A DNA stretch of 64,000 nucleotides, from assembly GCA_965153455.1 (NCBI GenBank), contig OZ234499.1, positions 18,844,271-18,908,270 of the forward strand, in the 5' to 3' direction. The DNA is from Sphagnum compactum. Taxonomy: Eukaryota; Bryophyta; Sphagnopsida; Sphagnales. How positions within the stretch are numbered: the stretch's first letter is position 1; every line of letters starts with the position of its first letter. This document shows positions 21,860 through 34,270 of this stretch, in pieces. The notes beneath the pieces were generated by a model. It saw nothing but the letters and a program-made list of their open reading frames with translations, was not told the origin of the DNA and ran no database searches. Both the position numbers and the translations under genes were made by a program.

Positions 21860-22110
21860 ATGATGCCTAGTACCTATTTATACCCGCCGTCGTGGGTAAA
21901 CGTCTCTCGCTTGCCTGGAAACCGCGGGTTAGTGGCCGGCCACCACCTTTGCCGTTCCGTCTCATGCGCGCTTTCTCGGAGCTCTGCCTCTTTGGTTCTT
22001 ATCTCTCTCCCTCGTCTTTGAATGTGTGTTTGTGTGTGGCTTCTCTCTTCTGCTTTCCTTCGTTCCTAATTGTGTGGGGCCTCTAAGTTTGTTCAATTCA
22101 CTTGTGGCGT
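21860..22110 (+). promoter_or_regulatory. GC/CpG-rich patch, possible promoter or 5' leader
   Basis: A TATA-like CTATTTATAC near 21,875 is followed by about 130 bases rich in CpG and then a pyrimidine-rich stretch (CTCTCTCCCTCGTC), a common look for a plant 5' UTR. The 64-codon frame inside (21,892-22,086) has no recognisable domain, and I cannot attach a downstream coding exon. Confidence 0.3.
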
Positions 22111-22423
22111 CTGTGACTAGTCAGAAATTATAGCTTTAAAAGCTCAAGATGAAATCATGAAACTGTTCTTGGGATTTTCGACAATCTGCCCAGCATTATT
22201 TGTAGCGGAGATTTTGACAAGAGTTTCTACATATTAAAGTTCCTATGGTGGGATTGCCATAACCACTGCAATGGGATTAATTACCACTCTAAACATGGTG
22301 GTTTCAAAATGGTGTTTAGCAAGTGCTATAAACATTAGGATCACAATGTATGTCGTCATTTAAGGTTTAGAATTTAGACCGATTATTACAATGGATTTAT
22401 ATAAAAGATAGAATTCCGAATAC

Positions 22424-22598
22424 CTGTCTGCAACCTCAATGGTTGTGGAGTTCGTAATGATATACATTCATGGATGGCCTTCAATTCCTCGATTGTTAGT
22501 TTCTTGTGTTTTCCCTTGCCAATTAATATCTCCCCAACATCTATCTCTTCTTCCTTGGCGTCCCACATCTGACGCCTAATGTGAGGGCACAGCAAAGC
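22424..22598 (-). other. Orphan exon with good splice sites, gene unrecognised
   Basis: On the minus strand an acceptor (ATATGTTAG) and a donor (CAGACAG|GTATTC) bound 175 bases that are open in one frame (58 codons plus one base). The translation has strongly protein-like character, including EEEIDVGEILIGKGKHKKL and EELKAIHECISLRTPQPLRL. I do not recognise the family. No partner exon in matching phase was found within 2 kb on either side. It may belong to a gene with long introns, or be a captured or relict exon. Confidence 0.45.
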
Positions 22599-23212
22599 CT
22601 AACATATGCCAGAAATGAATGTGATCTGACTGCTGTTCCCTGTTTCTGATTGGCCAATCATAATGATTGGTCCAAGTGGTTTGCTATGAGTAGCTTCCCA
22701 CCAATTTTGCAGTCACAGTTTTAGTTTTATGGGTGGGATTGGGAAAAAGTAAATAACTATACTTGAATGTGAGAAATATTTTTGCAACTTCATGCAGTGA
22801 GCACCACTGAAGATGCTCTGAAGTTCTTAATGGTGTCTTCTGTATTTGATTATCCAGTGATTGGAATGCAGTCTCTACTAGCAGCAGTTTTTCAATGCAT
22901 CAGAGCTATAAAGTTACGGGTGCAATTGTGAGCAACACTCCAACTATTTTTCCAATGTTTGAGGTGGTGCCCAGGTGATTCTTTGACTTGTGTTCATTTA
23001 TTTGCCTAGCTTCTCTATCTGCATTACTCATCATTTCTGCTTCCATTGAGCTTATTCATGGAACAAAAGTTAGCTTCTAGTTTCTAGTAACTAGCTAGAC
23101 CTTGGATCTATCTATCTATTTCTATATGTTTCTTGTTTGTTGATTATAGATGTAATTCACAACATGAAGTATATATAGAAGAACTGAGGATAATAAGCAC
23201 CTCAAACATGCA

Positions 23213-23540
23213 CTAGTGGTATGTATTTTGTAATTTGTACATGTATATATGGAGTGATGACTTCCCCACCACCTTTACCCAATAAAATTGGAAAATCATG
23301 CATGCCATAGAGATTCCATTATCATCGCAATTAGCTTCAGCCCTTGCATTGCATTTGCCCTTCACCTCCTTTTTCTCCAATGTTGCATACAAATTGTCAT
23401 TGCAAACATGGCACATAACACTGTATATGCCTTCACCCTTAACCTCCTTTTTCTCTTTGCTTTTTGAACCCAAAAGAGATTTCCCATTTCGTTTCACAGC
23501 CAATACAATTTTCCATGATTTATTGCTGCACCCATCAAGG
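23213..23540 (-). other. Unrecognised open frame with internal repeat
   Basis: A minus-strand frame of about 100 codons contains GKSLLGSKSKEKKEVKGEG and, 31 residues later, a second EKKEVKG, with a CHVC pair between. The competing plus-strand frame looks less protein-like. Possibly an exon; function unknown. Confidence 0.25.
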
Positions 23541-24503
23541 TCTGAGAAGATGCCTCATTACAATGTGTATCTGCTAATAAATCATTTGGTGATAATAATG
23601 CAGTGATGCAAACTAATGTTGTTCAGGCATGTTTAAACTTCAAAACAATGCAGCCATCCACCAGTATCTCCTTCAAGTCTTCAATCTGCACTAGACAGAA
23701 AGCTCAGCCATCATGCTGGATAGCTAAACAAGGAGAATATTAAGAGCATGATAATTTGAGACAAAACAAAAACATACAATCACTTGAGACTACCCAAGCT
23801 CTCTCACTTGCATCCAATAGTTTACAGCAAAGTGAGTTTTGGGAATCCACCATGGAGTCCACTAATACTGCCCACTTAATCGAGAGCAATGACAAATTAA
23901 CAACACTCTGAATCAATCATTTATTGCCAGCAAGGAAATGGTACAATTGTCTAATGTAGCGGACACCCTCGGACATTGTTGTCATAGTCTCAAAATTCAT
24001 TCAGTTTCCAAACTAACTTGATACATAGGAGGAAGGAGGCATGAGACCTAAGTGGTATAAATGGTAGAGGCAGGCAATCCAAACTACAGGGAGGCTCCAT
24101 GGCCCTCTCTTTCAGCAGTTAAGACTCCTTCCTTCATGGTGTACCTGCATTTGTTAGTCCTAGCTATCAATTGAAAAATATACAAGGTGAAGAAGGTCCT
24201 TAGCACTAGTACCAAAATTCACAGACAGAACAAGCAGGACAGCTCAAAGCGCTTGTGCTCATTTTCATGTACAAGCCTGAAGAGATGGTTTAACAGATCT
24301 CTCAGTAGGCTCATGACTGCCAGGTGCCCAGTTGCAGCACTCTCCAACTTATTCAAACCTAACAAAAGCCACATCAGAGGCAAGAAACACAACCGCCTAC
24401 TCTATCTACCACTTCCTACTAGACCTATATACCAGTTCTCTGCTTTCTAGTCTTGTCCTGGACATACCCAAGAAACTTTACAAACTGAAGCTGAGAACTG
24501 GAA

Positions 24504-27500
24504 TTATCCCTGAACAGTTGCGGTGCTACCAGTGCGGCTTCCAGTGCTGGCACCTGATGATAACCAGCTCATTGCACCAGCTCCCTTTGTGATGAGATCA
24601 TACAAGAGCTTCCGCTGCTGCTCACTTGTGTGTGGCAGTGTTGCTTGCAGAAGCTCCACAGGTATCTCCTTCTTCAAGGCTTCATCTGCAGCAGCATTAA
24701 TTGCAGGAATGTTCCCCGGATACGACATCATGAGTGAATGGATCACACTTTCATACTTATTGGTACAGTATCTTGTTAATAGTGCAAAAAATGTGTCAAA
24801 TGCATGTTGCCAGACATTTAGAGTCTGCAGAATGTAAAAGGAACCTCGATCTCTCTGAACAGTGCTTGCCCGTTCCAAAACTGATCGTAAAATTACAGTT
24901 GCTCCATCTCCAGATGGGGAACCCATAGGACGCAATGGAGCTGGCTCAGCTGCTAAAACCACAGAGAGCAAGCATGCACTCAAAGATGGTAGGTCCATAC
25001 TCATCACTGCCAAAGCCACTGCATTGGCAAGTCCTGCACTTGTTGCTGTGGAGCTCACATCAGACTGTGGCCCATTAAACAAAAAGCGCAAGTGACGAAA
25101 CACAGCCATACACACAACCAAAGCAAGCTGACTCCCTGGGGTAATCAACTGGAGATAACGCATGAGAAGCTTTCTTCCCTTGGGCAGTGATGCCAGCCGT
25201 AAGAAGACAAGGTCATCTTTGGGACTTAAACCCATGAGGTGGCCATTCACAATGCTAGTGCCAATATCTGCAGAGTTCCCAAACCGATCAGCTAACTGAA
25301 GAGAGGCTGCCAAGCCCTCAAGGAGCATTTGTCGCCTCCGTCGCAGCTGGGCACCCCCATCTGGATGCTGTTGACTACTAAGCAGACGATCAATATCATC
25401 AACATCAAGGAGGAGACAAAGACCATCTTCAATTGCTATTCGTGCTGCCAGCATGGGCTCTTGCTCCAATGGCCTCTGTGATGCCATAGAATCTGTGCTA
25501 ACATCTCCATTTGCCCCAACCATACCCATTCCATCCACCATGGCAGGATCAACTTCTAAAAGAGGGCGAGGTCTCCTTATGGATGAGAAGGGAACCCTAC
25601 CCAATGCATCCACCTGGAGGAAGGCATGGGGTTCAGCAGCAGCTCGAGTATGTGAGGGCATATCACGAGGGTGTGAAGGGGCAAAATGACGGCGGCCATG
25701 AGGAGTTCCTCCAGCATGTTTAGCTTGCACAGCCTGATGATAATAGTCATCAATGTAGGGGTCACTGCTATGTGTGGCTGCCCACTGGATGCGCACTATA
25801 TTCTCTATCTCCTCAGCTGTCATATACTTGGACCGAAGTGGCTGCCATCCATTTCGACTTCCCCTACCTGCACCCCAGTTGTTGAGTATAGGAAGCAGCA
25901 TTCACACTTGATTAAAACATGAAACAAATTCTAATTTGATAATGACTGATGATTGTCTCTTCCAGCAACTGGTATTGTAGGCCCCCCATGTGGTACTAGT
26001 GCTTTGGAGAAAGAAGTGTACCTAATCTCATACGTTACACCACTCCTACAGCACCATCACATCTCCCAAAACACAACATCTAGATCCTGGTTTCCATTTT
26101 TTGAGCAAGAGCTCTACATGGTCCAGGAAATATGGGTAGCTATTATGATCCAGAATTCTGAATTCTGATACACATATCTGTAAGTCCATTCCAAAGGAAA
26201 GCTGTATTACTCATTGCACCAAATCACAAGAGAAGCCAAAGGTGGGTAATATTACACATGTTGCTCACCTGCATGACTTCCATCAGGTGGTGAGCGCTGT
26301 TGGTGAAAGCGCTGCTGCAAAAGAGTCTGCTGGGCATGATACTGGGGGTCAAAATGTTGATCCCATAACTCTCCAGGCACCCCACTCTCACTCAGCTTCT
26401 GCATCATATGTGGTGCTGTGGGAGGGGGTGAAGCATGCATTGGGTGAGCAGGTACCTGTCCATACAGTGGTGGAGAACTCAAGTGCAATGGTGGTGGTCT
26501 TTGGTACTGCAGCATTACCTGTGGGGGGGTTAAGGCCATTTGCTGGGGTCTGGTATTACCCACAGGCCCAACACTCCCACTTGGGCGAGGCAACCACAAT
26601 CCTGATTGATGTGGGGCAGGTGACAAAAGGGGCCCTGTACTGCTGAATGGGGGCTGACCAGGGCCATACATCATTTGATTTGGCAAGACCCCACTGCCCA
26701 TGTTGGAGTGAGAAGTCAGCCCTGACATAGGGTGAGCATATAGCCCAGGCTGCAACCCCTGAGTAGGAACCACTGCTGCCCCTCGCTGAGCCTGACCAAC
26801 AATCCACATTGTTCTTTAGCACTCAAAATAGTTCCAATTGCAATCCTCCTTCACAGGAGTTCATCACACTACACAATACATGAGAAAGCAACAATGCATG
26901 AACAAAGAAGGTAATGCCCATGCCAATAGACCTGGTGTGATTGCTGCACAGATGTTGAGGGGTAAGACCCTGCAAGAGCAGGAGGGGAGGTCAGGTGACT
27001 TAGTCCAGGATCTCCACCCCACCACCTCATTTCCGGTCGAGGCTGCAAAGGCTGGTGTGAAGGAAGGGTCAACTGGGAGACTTCAAAGTCATTTTTAGGG
27101 CTGGATTGAAGTTGATGACTTGGTAACCAGTTTCTAGCCTGACCCTCAGCTTCTTTGTCTGGCATTGTCCGATCGAGCCAGTTGGGAGCAGGACTACCCT
27201 CATACAGCCACTCAGGTGACCCAGCCACTGGAAATAGTGTACAACACATCTATCAATGAGATAGCAGAGAAACCTCCGCAATGACATGTTGAAGGTAACA
27301 GATCTGTCAGATCCAGGCTTCCAGCAAAACCAAAACTAATGCAACATGAATGGAGTATTATCATAACTTTATAACTGTAACCCACAAAGCCTCAGACCAT
27401 CACCTTCATCAAGAATAGCAGTGTCAAGCTGCCATGACTCCAGACTGACTTTATCAACTCCCAACCACGGGTGAAGATAAAGATACAATAATCCATCAAA

Positions 27501-29396
27501 AATTTATGTGAACCCTTATACAATGGTCTGTGTCATGAGTTTCTGTCACATTTCTGCCCCAGTCATTACTTTGGCTAGCACCCAAGAGACATATTGCACA
27601 ATAAAAAAAAGTGATTAAACTATTCTATGACTGTGTACCCAAAAGAATCCTCCAAGTGATCCACTTGATCAATTGCAACCTCACAAGTAGTGAGTAGAGC
27701 ACATGCCATACCCTCTCTGCTTGTGGATGGAGGTCGCCCTTCTTCCACCACATTCGGCAGTCCTTCTTGCTGCCTTGGTGAAATGCGATTAAGCTTCACA
27801 GACCATAAAGGCACAGAAAAAAACCATGCATTAATAAAACAAAAGCATCTCCACCAATCATTACCAAAAACTATAACATTCTGTGTAATTTGATAAGTCC
27901 GGTGAGAACACATTATGCAAAAATGGAAAACCTGTTTGAAAGCAATCACAAGTAGACCAACAGCTTCAGATGAGCATCATTGAGTTTACCTTGAAGAAAG
28001 ATGATGTAAGCTCTGATACACCAGCCCATTCAGGTGTTGCATCCAAAGATACAGACTGCCAACTCCACACAAATTATGAGGGACACAAAAAGCTTAAGCA
28101 CTCAGACCATGTGAGGAGGAACCCCATAGACTGAGTCATAATCAAAATTGCAACCAAATGGGTAAAGAAAAAGAGATTTGAATGATGATGACTGCAAAAT
28201 AAGTAACAATGTTGAAACGAAAGCAGGCACACACACCTCCTCCCTGTCAGCACGATTGAAAATGGCATCATCATCTCCATCTCCATCTCCATCTCCATCA
28301 TCATCAGGCTGTTCTCCACCATCATCGTCTTCGTCTAAGCCCCCAAGCTCAACATCCTCGCTTAAATCTCTCCCGAAAAATGCATACTGAGATGCATCAA
28401 AGAACTCAGAACCTGCTTGCCCCAGTCCCGTAGTCAGTTTTCACTACAAACTGATACTTTCCCTTCCTCAATTGCTGACAAAAAAACACCACTACAATCA
28501 AATCTGCAATATCTAACGTGGACATTCACATGCTTTACATTGGAAAATCACAGGGGGCAACAGAGAGCTTCCTCCTAACTCATCTGGTTGCAAGAATTGG
28601 GACAATCACAAACCCTAAAAAAAGCAAGTTTTCCACTTCCTTGCTTTTCCCCTTCTCTCTTTCCTCCCAATCTTCCTTTCTGCCTTCCTTCTTCTTGGTT
28701 ACACACATACACATCAAAAACTCCATATATTGACATGGACAATCACATGCTTTACATTGGAAAACCATAGGGGACAACAGATAACTTCCTCCTCAGTCAC
28801 CTGGTTGCAAGAATTAGGTCAATAATGAACCAAAAAAAAGAACAAGCTTTCCACTTCCTTGCTTCTCCCCTTCTCTCTTTATACTTCACTCTTTCCTCCC
28901 AATTTCCCTTTCTACCTTCCCTCTTCTTGGTTACAAACATACACATCAAAAAAACTCCAAATGCTGCCATGTATTCTTCATACAATGAGCATTATTTTTG
29001 GGGTCTGATCTTGTCATATTAAACAATAACCCTAAACCCAAACCGCCTACCCTTAAAAGAATGGAAACCGCTATAACTCCCGAGAATCATCACGAAAAGA
29101 ATGGAAACCGATATAGGCCCCCGAGAATCGTCATGTTCACGAAATACAAAACAGACCGTTGAAAGAAAACAAAGTAAAAAGCACTCTTTGTCACAATCCC
29201 CACCCCTACATGAACGAGGGGAAAAAAAGAAAGAGAGAGAAAGAGAGAGAGAAAGCAAGAAAGAAAGAAAGAAAGATAGATAGAAAGAGAGCTCACGGTC
29301 TGCTGCTGCTGTTGCTGCTGCTGCTACACCGGATTCCTCCTCACTACCCTCCAAGAGATCCGACTTGTGCGGCTTGTTTTCGCCGAAATCCTGCAT
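24504..29396 (-). CDS. PAT1: PAT1 homologue, mRNA decapping activator (7 coding exons)
   Basis: PAT1 bridges deadenylated mRNA, the LSM1-7 ring and the DCP1/DCP2 decapping enzyme in cytoplasmic P-bodies. In Arabidopsis it is also an MPK4 target monitored in immunity. Exons in mRNA order: 29,396-29,297; 28,412-28,237; 28,055-27,990; 27,793-27,712; 27,227-26,932; 26,791-26,269; 25,867-24,504. All introns are GT-AG and phases agree, giving 868 residues, slightly above the ~800 usual in plants. The plant PAT1 signature FDASQYAFFGRD starts at residue 38, followed by an acidic run. ELTSSFFKLNR is at 107-117 across the exon 3/4 junction. A Pro/Gln-rich middle spans about 240-414. The C-terminal core starts SKYMTAEEIENI (427) and includes HAFLQVDALGRVPFSSIRRP (495 on). 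Least certain are exon 1 (no family signature, chosen because its ATG frame and donor fit in phase), the exon 2 acceptor (three bases either way) and the exon 6 acceptor (26,791 or 26,785). Confidence 0.93.
28266..28306 (-). repeat. In-frame hexanucleotide repeat in PAT1 exon 2
   Basis: CATCTC/CATCAT units encode the Asp-Gly run DDDGDGDGDGDDD of the acidic N-terminal region. A six-base unit keeps the frame when it expands or contracts. Confidence 0.9.
28527..28977. repeat. 217-base tandem duplication in PAT1 intron 1
   Basis: CACATGCTTTACATTGGAAA begins at 28,527 and at 28,744. The two copies run in parallel through CATCTGGTTGCAAGAATT / CACCTGGTTGCAAGAATT to the ACATACACATCAAAAA phrase. Copy two has a short insertion near 28,885. 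Confidence 0.95.
29055..29134. repeat. 40-base tandem duplication in PAT1 intron 1
   Basis: AAAAGAATGGAAACCGmTATA starts at 29,055 and 29,095, each followed by a CCCGAGAATC phrase. Confidence 0.85.
29220..29292. repeat. GAAA/GA microsatellite beside the PAT1 intron 1 donor
   Basis: A long purine run lies on the plus strand; in the PAT1 transcript this is a CU-rich tract a few bases after the first donor site. Such leader-intron pyrimidine tracts are common in plants. An effect on splicing is only inferred. Confidence 0.85.
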
Positions 29397-29660
29397 ACTT
29401 TATGCCTTCTCTCCCACAAGACCAGAGCTCTAAGTACACACTCCAAGCTCCCTTTCTATCAATTTACCACTGTGGGAGAGAATTTCTGTGTCTTCTTCGT
29501 CAAGGATCACGAAAATTCCAAAGACAACAGCACCACCACCACCACCAACAACAAGAGAAGGAATTTCGCAAGCGAGGGACAAAGAGAAGGAAACGAAGGA
29601 GTCCATCTTATGCCCATTGCAAACCCTAACTTAATCCGTAACTTACTAACCGTAATAGTA
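29397..29660 (-). promoter_or_regulatory. PAT1 5' leader/promoter region
   Basis: Sequence immediately upstream of the proposed ATG, with a (CAC)n tract at about 29,527-29,550. Its composition is balanced, becoming AT-rich past 29,660. No definite TATA box or start site can be named. Confidence 0.4.
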
Positions 29661-29667
29661 AATTAAA

Positions 29668-29873
29668 ATCATTATTATGATTATTATTATTATTATTATT
29701 ATTTTCATTGCATTTATTTTACCCATTTATCTCCAAATCCTTTGCAACCCCCACATGGTAGGCTTTAATTACTTCCTATTACTTAAACCCCTTTTATCAT
29801 ATATGGCCAACTAACAGCTTACATTATGCATAATTACTTAACCCTTCTAGTACTACCTTAGCAGCTTCCACGC

Positions 29874-29904
<31 letters not shown>

Positions 29905-29905
29905 T
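29668..29905. repeat. Two (ATT)n microsatellites
   Basis: ATT/TTA runs lie at about 29,668-29,703 and 29,874-29,904, both ending in ATTATTTTC. Confidence 0.9.
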
Positions 29906-29909
29906 TCAG

Positions 29910-31290
29910 AAATGTTGAATTTTTTGCAATTTTGATTTTTTTTCTAAAGAACAATTTTTTTGTGTGTGAGGTCAGTATTGAATCTTTTTAGGTTCATGTT
30001 CTATTCATTAAAATGAAAAAGTACGAAAATTAACTAATTATTTGACATACATGTGTCAAAGTTGGCAAGGTATTACAATATTTATATTTTTTGGGGGATA
30101 AATTTGGGGGGAAAAAAGGTTTCTAGTGTAAATTCAATTAATTTTGCTAATTTTTTGAAAAACTTTGTCAAATTTTAATAGCGAAAATTGGGGGAAAAAA
30201 ACCTAATCAATGTATGACTTATTGTGTGGTTTTAATGGTTAAGATTTGAATTTCAAATTCAAGGGATTTTTTTTGGGGGTGAATTCTCACTATTTTGAGA
30301 TTTTCTCATAAACATTTGAAAATTCATGGTTCGTTTTTGCCTCAATGAAATGTGTTTTATTAGCAAAATTTGTCACTTTTGTGAAATTAAAAACTTGGGG
30401 AAAAAAATATGTTTGTTGTCTTATTCTTCTACTTTTGTAGATTGTTTCTTTTGGTCCATAGTGGGGATTTGTCATCAATAGTCGCGGTGACCACCACAAG
30501 GTTCTTTTGTGGTTCTACTTTAAATTCATAAGCGAAAGCAAATTAAAGTTTTTGAATCACTTGGGAGTGTAACTAAATTGGGCACTATGTTGACTCATCC
30601 TACCAAGGACATTGATCTATTTCAATTAATTGTATATGAGGTACATAATTATCTAACATAGCTTTGCGTATACACATTAGAAGTGTTTTTGAACATGGAC
30701 AAAAGTATTTTAAAATCAAACCAAGCTAATAAGAACCAAGAGACAAAAGAATAACAATAATAAAACCCTAACCACAAAGGTGAAAGCATGCATTATACAA
30801 AACGCAACAAGATAGCTTGACCATAACAAGAAGTTCAAAGCTAGATCTAAGAGTGGATAAGAAGAACCCACATCTTTTGAATACCTTACGTCATTGATCA
30901 CCAATTTTTTTGATGGTGCTTACATAAGTCATGTTTCTAAAATATGAGGTTTATATTGCACAAGTTTGGAGTCCGCGTCAAATTCAACTATCACAATATG
31001 TTTCATGTTCAATGATTGGTTGGAAATTTTCACACATGTCAATAGGGTGCTTCCATGTACGACCTAGTCATATGGGAAGGTGACGTTCTATTTGTGTTCA
31101 CCCACCAATGGATGAAGGAGAAACCATATGGGATTCGTTGCCAATTTGACTACTCAACCTCCATTGGTTGGTCCTTCTTTGTTCCTTTCAGTATAGAAAT
31201 CTGAAATAATTGTCAAAGAAATCAAGCAAACGTTTCATCAAAATTGATTACAAAAATTGTTGTAAGGCATATCATTCATTTTTCTTCGTT
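29910..31290. other. AT-rich intergenic, nothing recognised
   Basis: Poly-T and poly-G short runs with frequent stops. The minus-strand frames of 60-70 codons are not recognisable. Confidence 0.5.
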
Positions 31291-34270
31291 TTTTTAATAT
31301 ATTTTAACATTATTAAGGGTACAAGATTCCTATGTTAACTAATGTCGTAGGCATCCTTGTAAGTAGCTAATTATTAATGGTGGCTACTTACCATCCTTTA
31401 CCTAAGGATGGAGCTAATGGGATTAGTTAATTCATGGAGATGAGTGGTTGGTCGTAATTCACCAATCACTTAAGGGATTTCTAGGAAAGATTATAATAAG
31501 GACCTAATAACTTTCATAGGAGTAATATTGGCCTTGTGTGGTTTTGGGAGGAAGGGGATTAAAAGGATGAGAGGAAGACTTGGGAGGAGGATCATGATTA
31601 TAGTTTGGAATGGTCTATGAGACTCTTCTCTTGGGAAAAGTGGTAACATTAAAGAGAGAAAAAGAAAGTATTGAAGCAAGTTGTACTTTTATTCTTGTAA
31701 TGTAAAATGGTTGATGAAATATCATATTTTATTGTGAGTGTTTTATTCTACTTGAAGTATGTTAGATAGTGGGGGAAGGGTAGTACATAGTAAGATTTAT
31801 AGTGTTTTGTTATGTTTTATGTAGTAGTTCTCCGTTTTTTCTATAAGAGTAATATGATAACCAACTTTTGTTTTAGTTTCTATAATAGATATTACCTTCT
31901 GCCACAAGATGGTAAGTACCATTATATGACAACAATGGGGAGGTAGACTTAGTATTTGAAGCTTAAAAAAAGTGGAAAGTTGCTTTAGATGTTAGGTAGC
32001 AGTTATAGAGGGTTTGCAAGCATTATATACGGTAGGCAATAGCCATTGAGGGTCTGTAGGCACTATGAATGGAAGACAACATCACATGAAGGTCTGTAGA
32101 TATTGTAGAGGATAAGTAACAACTGTGGGAGGCTTGCAAAACCACTGGACATCATTTTAATACACTAGAGGTATTATTTGGGGTCTAGAACTTTAAACCT
32201 CCCAAAAACAAATTCTTACCTTATTGTTTTTACAAATTTTCCTTATTTTCACATCACTAGAGTGGCTTACAATTATGACGGTAGGGTTGTCCCAAAGGAT
32301 AGTCCCTACTTTCTTTTTTTCTCTTTGCATAAATTCCTACTTGCTTACTATTTGAATAGTTGTAATAGAGTAAGCTATTAATTAATACTTCTACTTGTTA
32401 GGTAGAGAATTCCTTACTATTACTTGTGTAAGTTGTAGTATAATAAACAAGTGATAACAATCCTCTTGGAAGTAGGAATAATTTGAACTTGTTTCCCCAA
32501 CATTACTTTCATGAGGACGATATTGCTCAAGGATCACATTTTCACCCTTCTATAAGCATGTTGTTGACAACAAGTTGTTACAACTACAATTAACATCACC
32601 TATGGCAATAATAACCATACAATCCCCTCCTTCAAGTTCATATGATTTTCATATAACTACTTCATTTCAAACTAATATTTTAAAACTAGGAATGTGAAAA
32701 ATTAACTTCGAAAACTTGTTGCAAGGTGTAGTAATGTGTTCCTTACATAAACATCACCCATAATTTCTTATTATAACTCTATAAATAAGGGTGATGATTG
32801 ATTTTTGAATGAATGTAACGACCTTAAGGACAGAATGTCACATTATTATGCATATGCTTACATAAACATGAGAAGAAATGTGGAAATTAATCATTAATTT
32901 TTCAACTACATTTTAGTCATAATGGACACATGCAATTAAAAATGCCTATACTCGCCTTGGACAAGTGCCATAAGACAACTAGTTGTAAAAAACATCACAT
33001 GGCACATGATGGTCGAACCAATAATCACATTATGTTGCAATTACATTTGTGACTACATAGTCATGAAAGACATCAAATTTTAGATTCTATATGTATGTCA
33101 TTTATGTGATTACTTAAATAAATATATTGATATTATTGTAGTATGGTGAAAATGTGGACCCCAAGCATTACCGTCTTCATTAATGTAATGTTGAAGAAAA
33201 CAAATGCAAATTATTCCTACTTCCAAGAAAGTTACTATCACTCACCAATTCTATTACAACTACTCACATAATAATCAAATAGTACTTCATGTAGAAGGAA
33301 ATGTAATAAGAAAGATCTGTCCTTTGAAGATAGTCCTACTATTTAATCATAACACTATTCCATTTAATGACACCCGTAGTAAAGGAGTTTAAACAAGAAA
33401 ATAAAAGAAAGGGGGTTGAAAGGTCATGATTACTTTTAAGACCTTTTAATGTATCTTTGGTCATAAATGATTCAGACAAACAGGTTTGCATGTCTCCAAC
33501 ACACGTTGTCTCTTTTTTACATCACCTGTAGACCCTATGTGGTTGCCTACCATTTGCAACAACAATACCCTCCCTACGAACCTCAAATATCAAGTCTACC
33601 TCCTTTGTTGTTGCCTTCCAGTGGTAGATAATCCGTGACAAAGTGTACTTTCAACTCTAGAAACTACCACAGAGTGTAAATAATATTTTTAATCCTATAA
33701 AAGAAACACAAAACTAATTTATAAGCACAACAAAATTTTATATAGTCTAATATGAACTATTCCCCCTATTTCTCTTTCATATTTTAGATAGAAAAACACT
33801 AACAAATAACCATGAGAATCCATCAAACATTTTCCATTACATGAATAAAAATACAACTTGTTTCCGTACTTTCTTCCTCTCTCTTTCCAATGTCACATAC
33901 ACACCTTTCTTTCTCTAGAAAGACTTTTGTGGCCCCCTCCAATCTATAACACAAAGGAATAAGCTTCCCAAATCTTCCTCTTGTCCTTTTAATCCCATTC
34001 CTCACAAGACCACACAAGGCCCATATCATCCCCATGAAAATAGGTCCTTATTTTAATCCTTTTTAGAAATCCATTCGGTGATTAGTGCATTACTATCAAC
34101 CATTCAACTAACTAACCTCATTAGTTTCATCCTTTGGTAAAGGACAATAAGTTTACCATTAGTAACCCTTTAATAACTAGGATGCCCATAGCACTAATTA
34201 GCTTAGGAATTTCTACTCTTAACAATTGTATATTATATTAATTATTTATATTGTTATATCACTTCATTAT
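31290..34270. mobile_element. ~3 kb inverted-repeat (foldback-like) structure
   Basis: Plus-strand text from about 31,290 to 32,555 recurs as the reverse complement of about 34,270 to 33,150, in the same order throughout. Paired phrases include CTAATGGGATTAGTTA with CTAATGAGGTTAGTTA, GGCCTTGTGTGGTTTTG with GGCCTTGTGTGGTCTTG, and GGAAGTAGGAATAATTTG in both arms. Similarity is moderate, with indels. About 590 unrelated bases lie between. It is either a foldback transposon with very long inverted ends or two old insertions of one element in opposite orientation. Minus-strand frame 33,823-34,035 lies in the right arm and is not a recognisable protein. Confidence 0.8.

Noticed and set aside
26958-27013. 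Possible extra 56-base intron inside PAT1 exon 5 (a CTCTTGCAG acceptor is present)
   Set aside because: It would be shorter than normal plant introns, and the frame stays open and in phase without removing it.
26242-27098. Plus-strand frames of 86-134 codons opposite PAT1 exons 5 and 6
   Set aside because: Antisense shadows of PAT1 coding exons.
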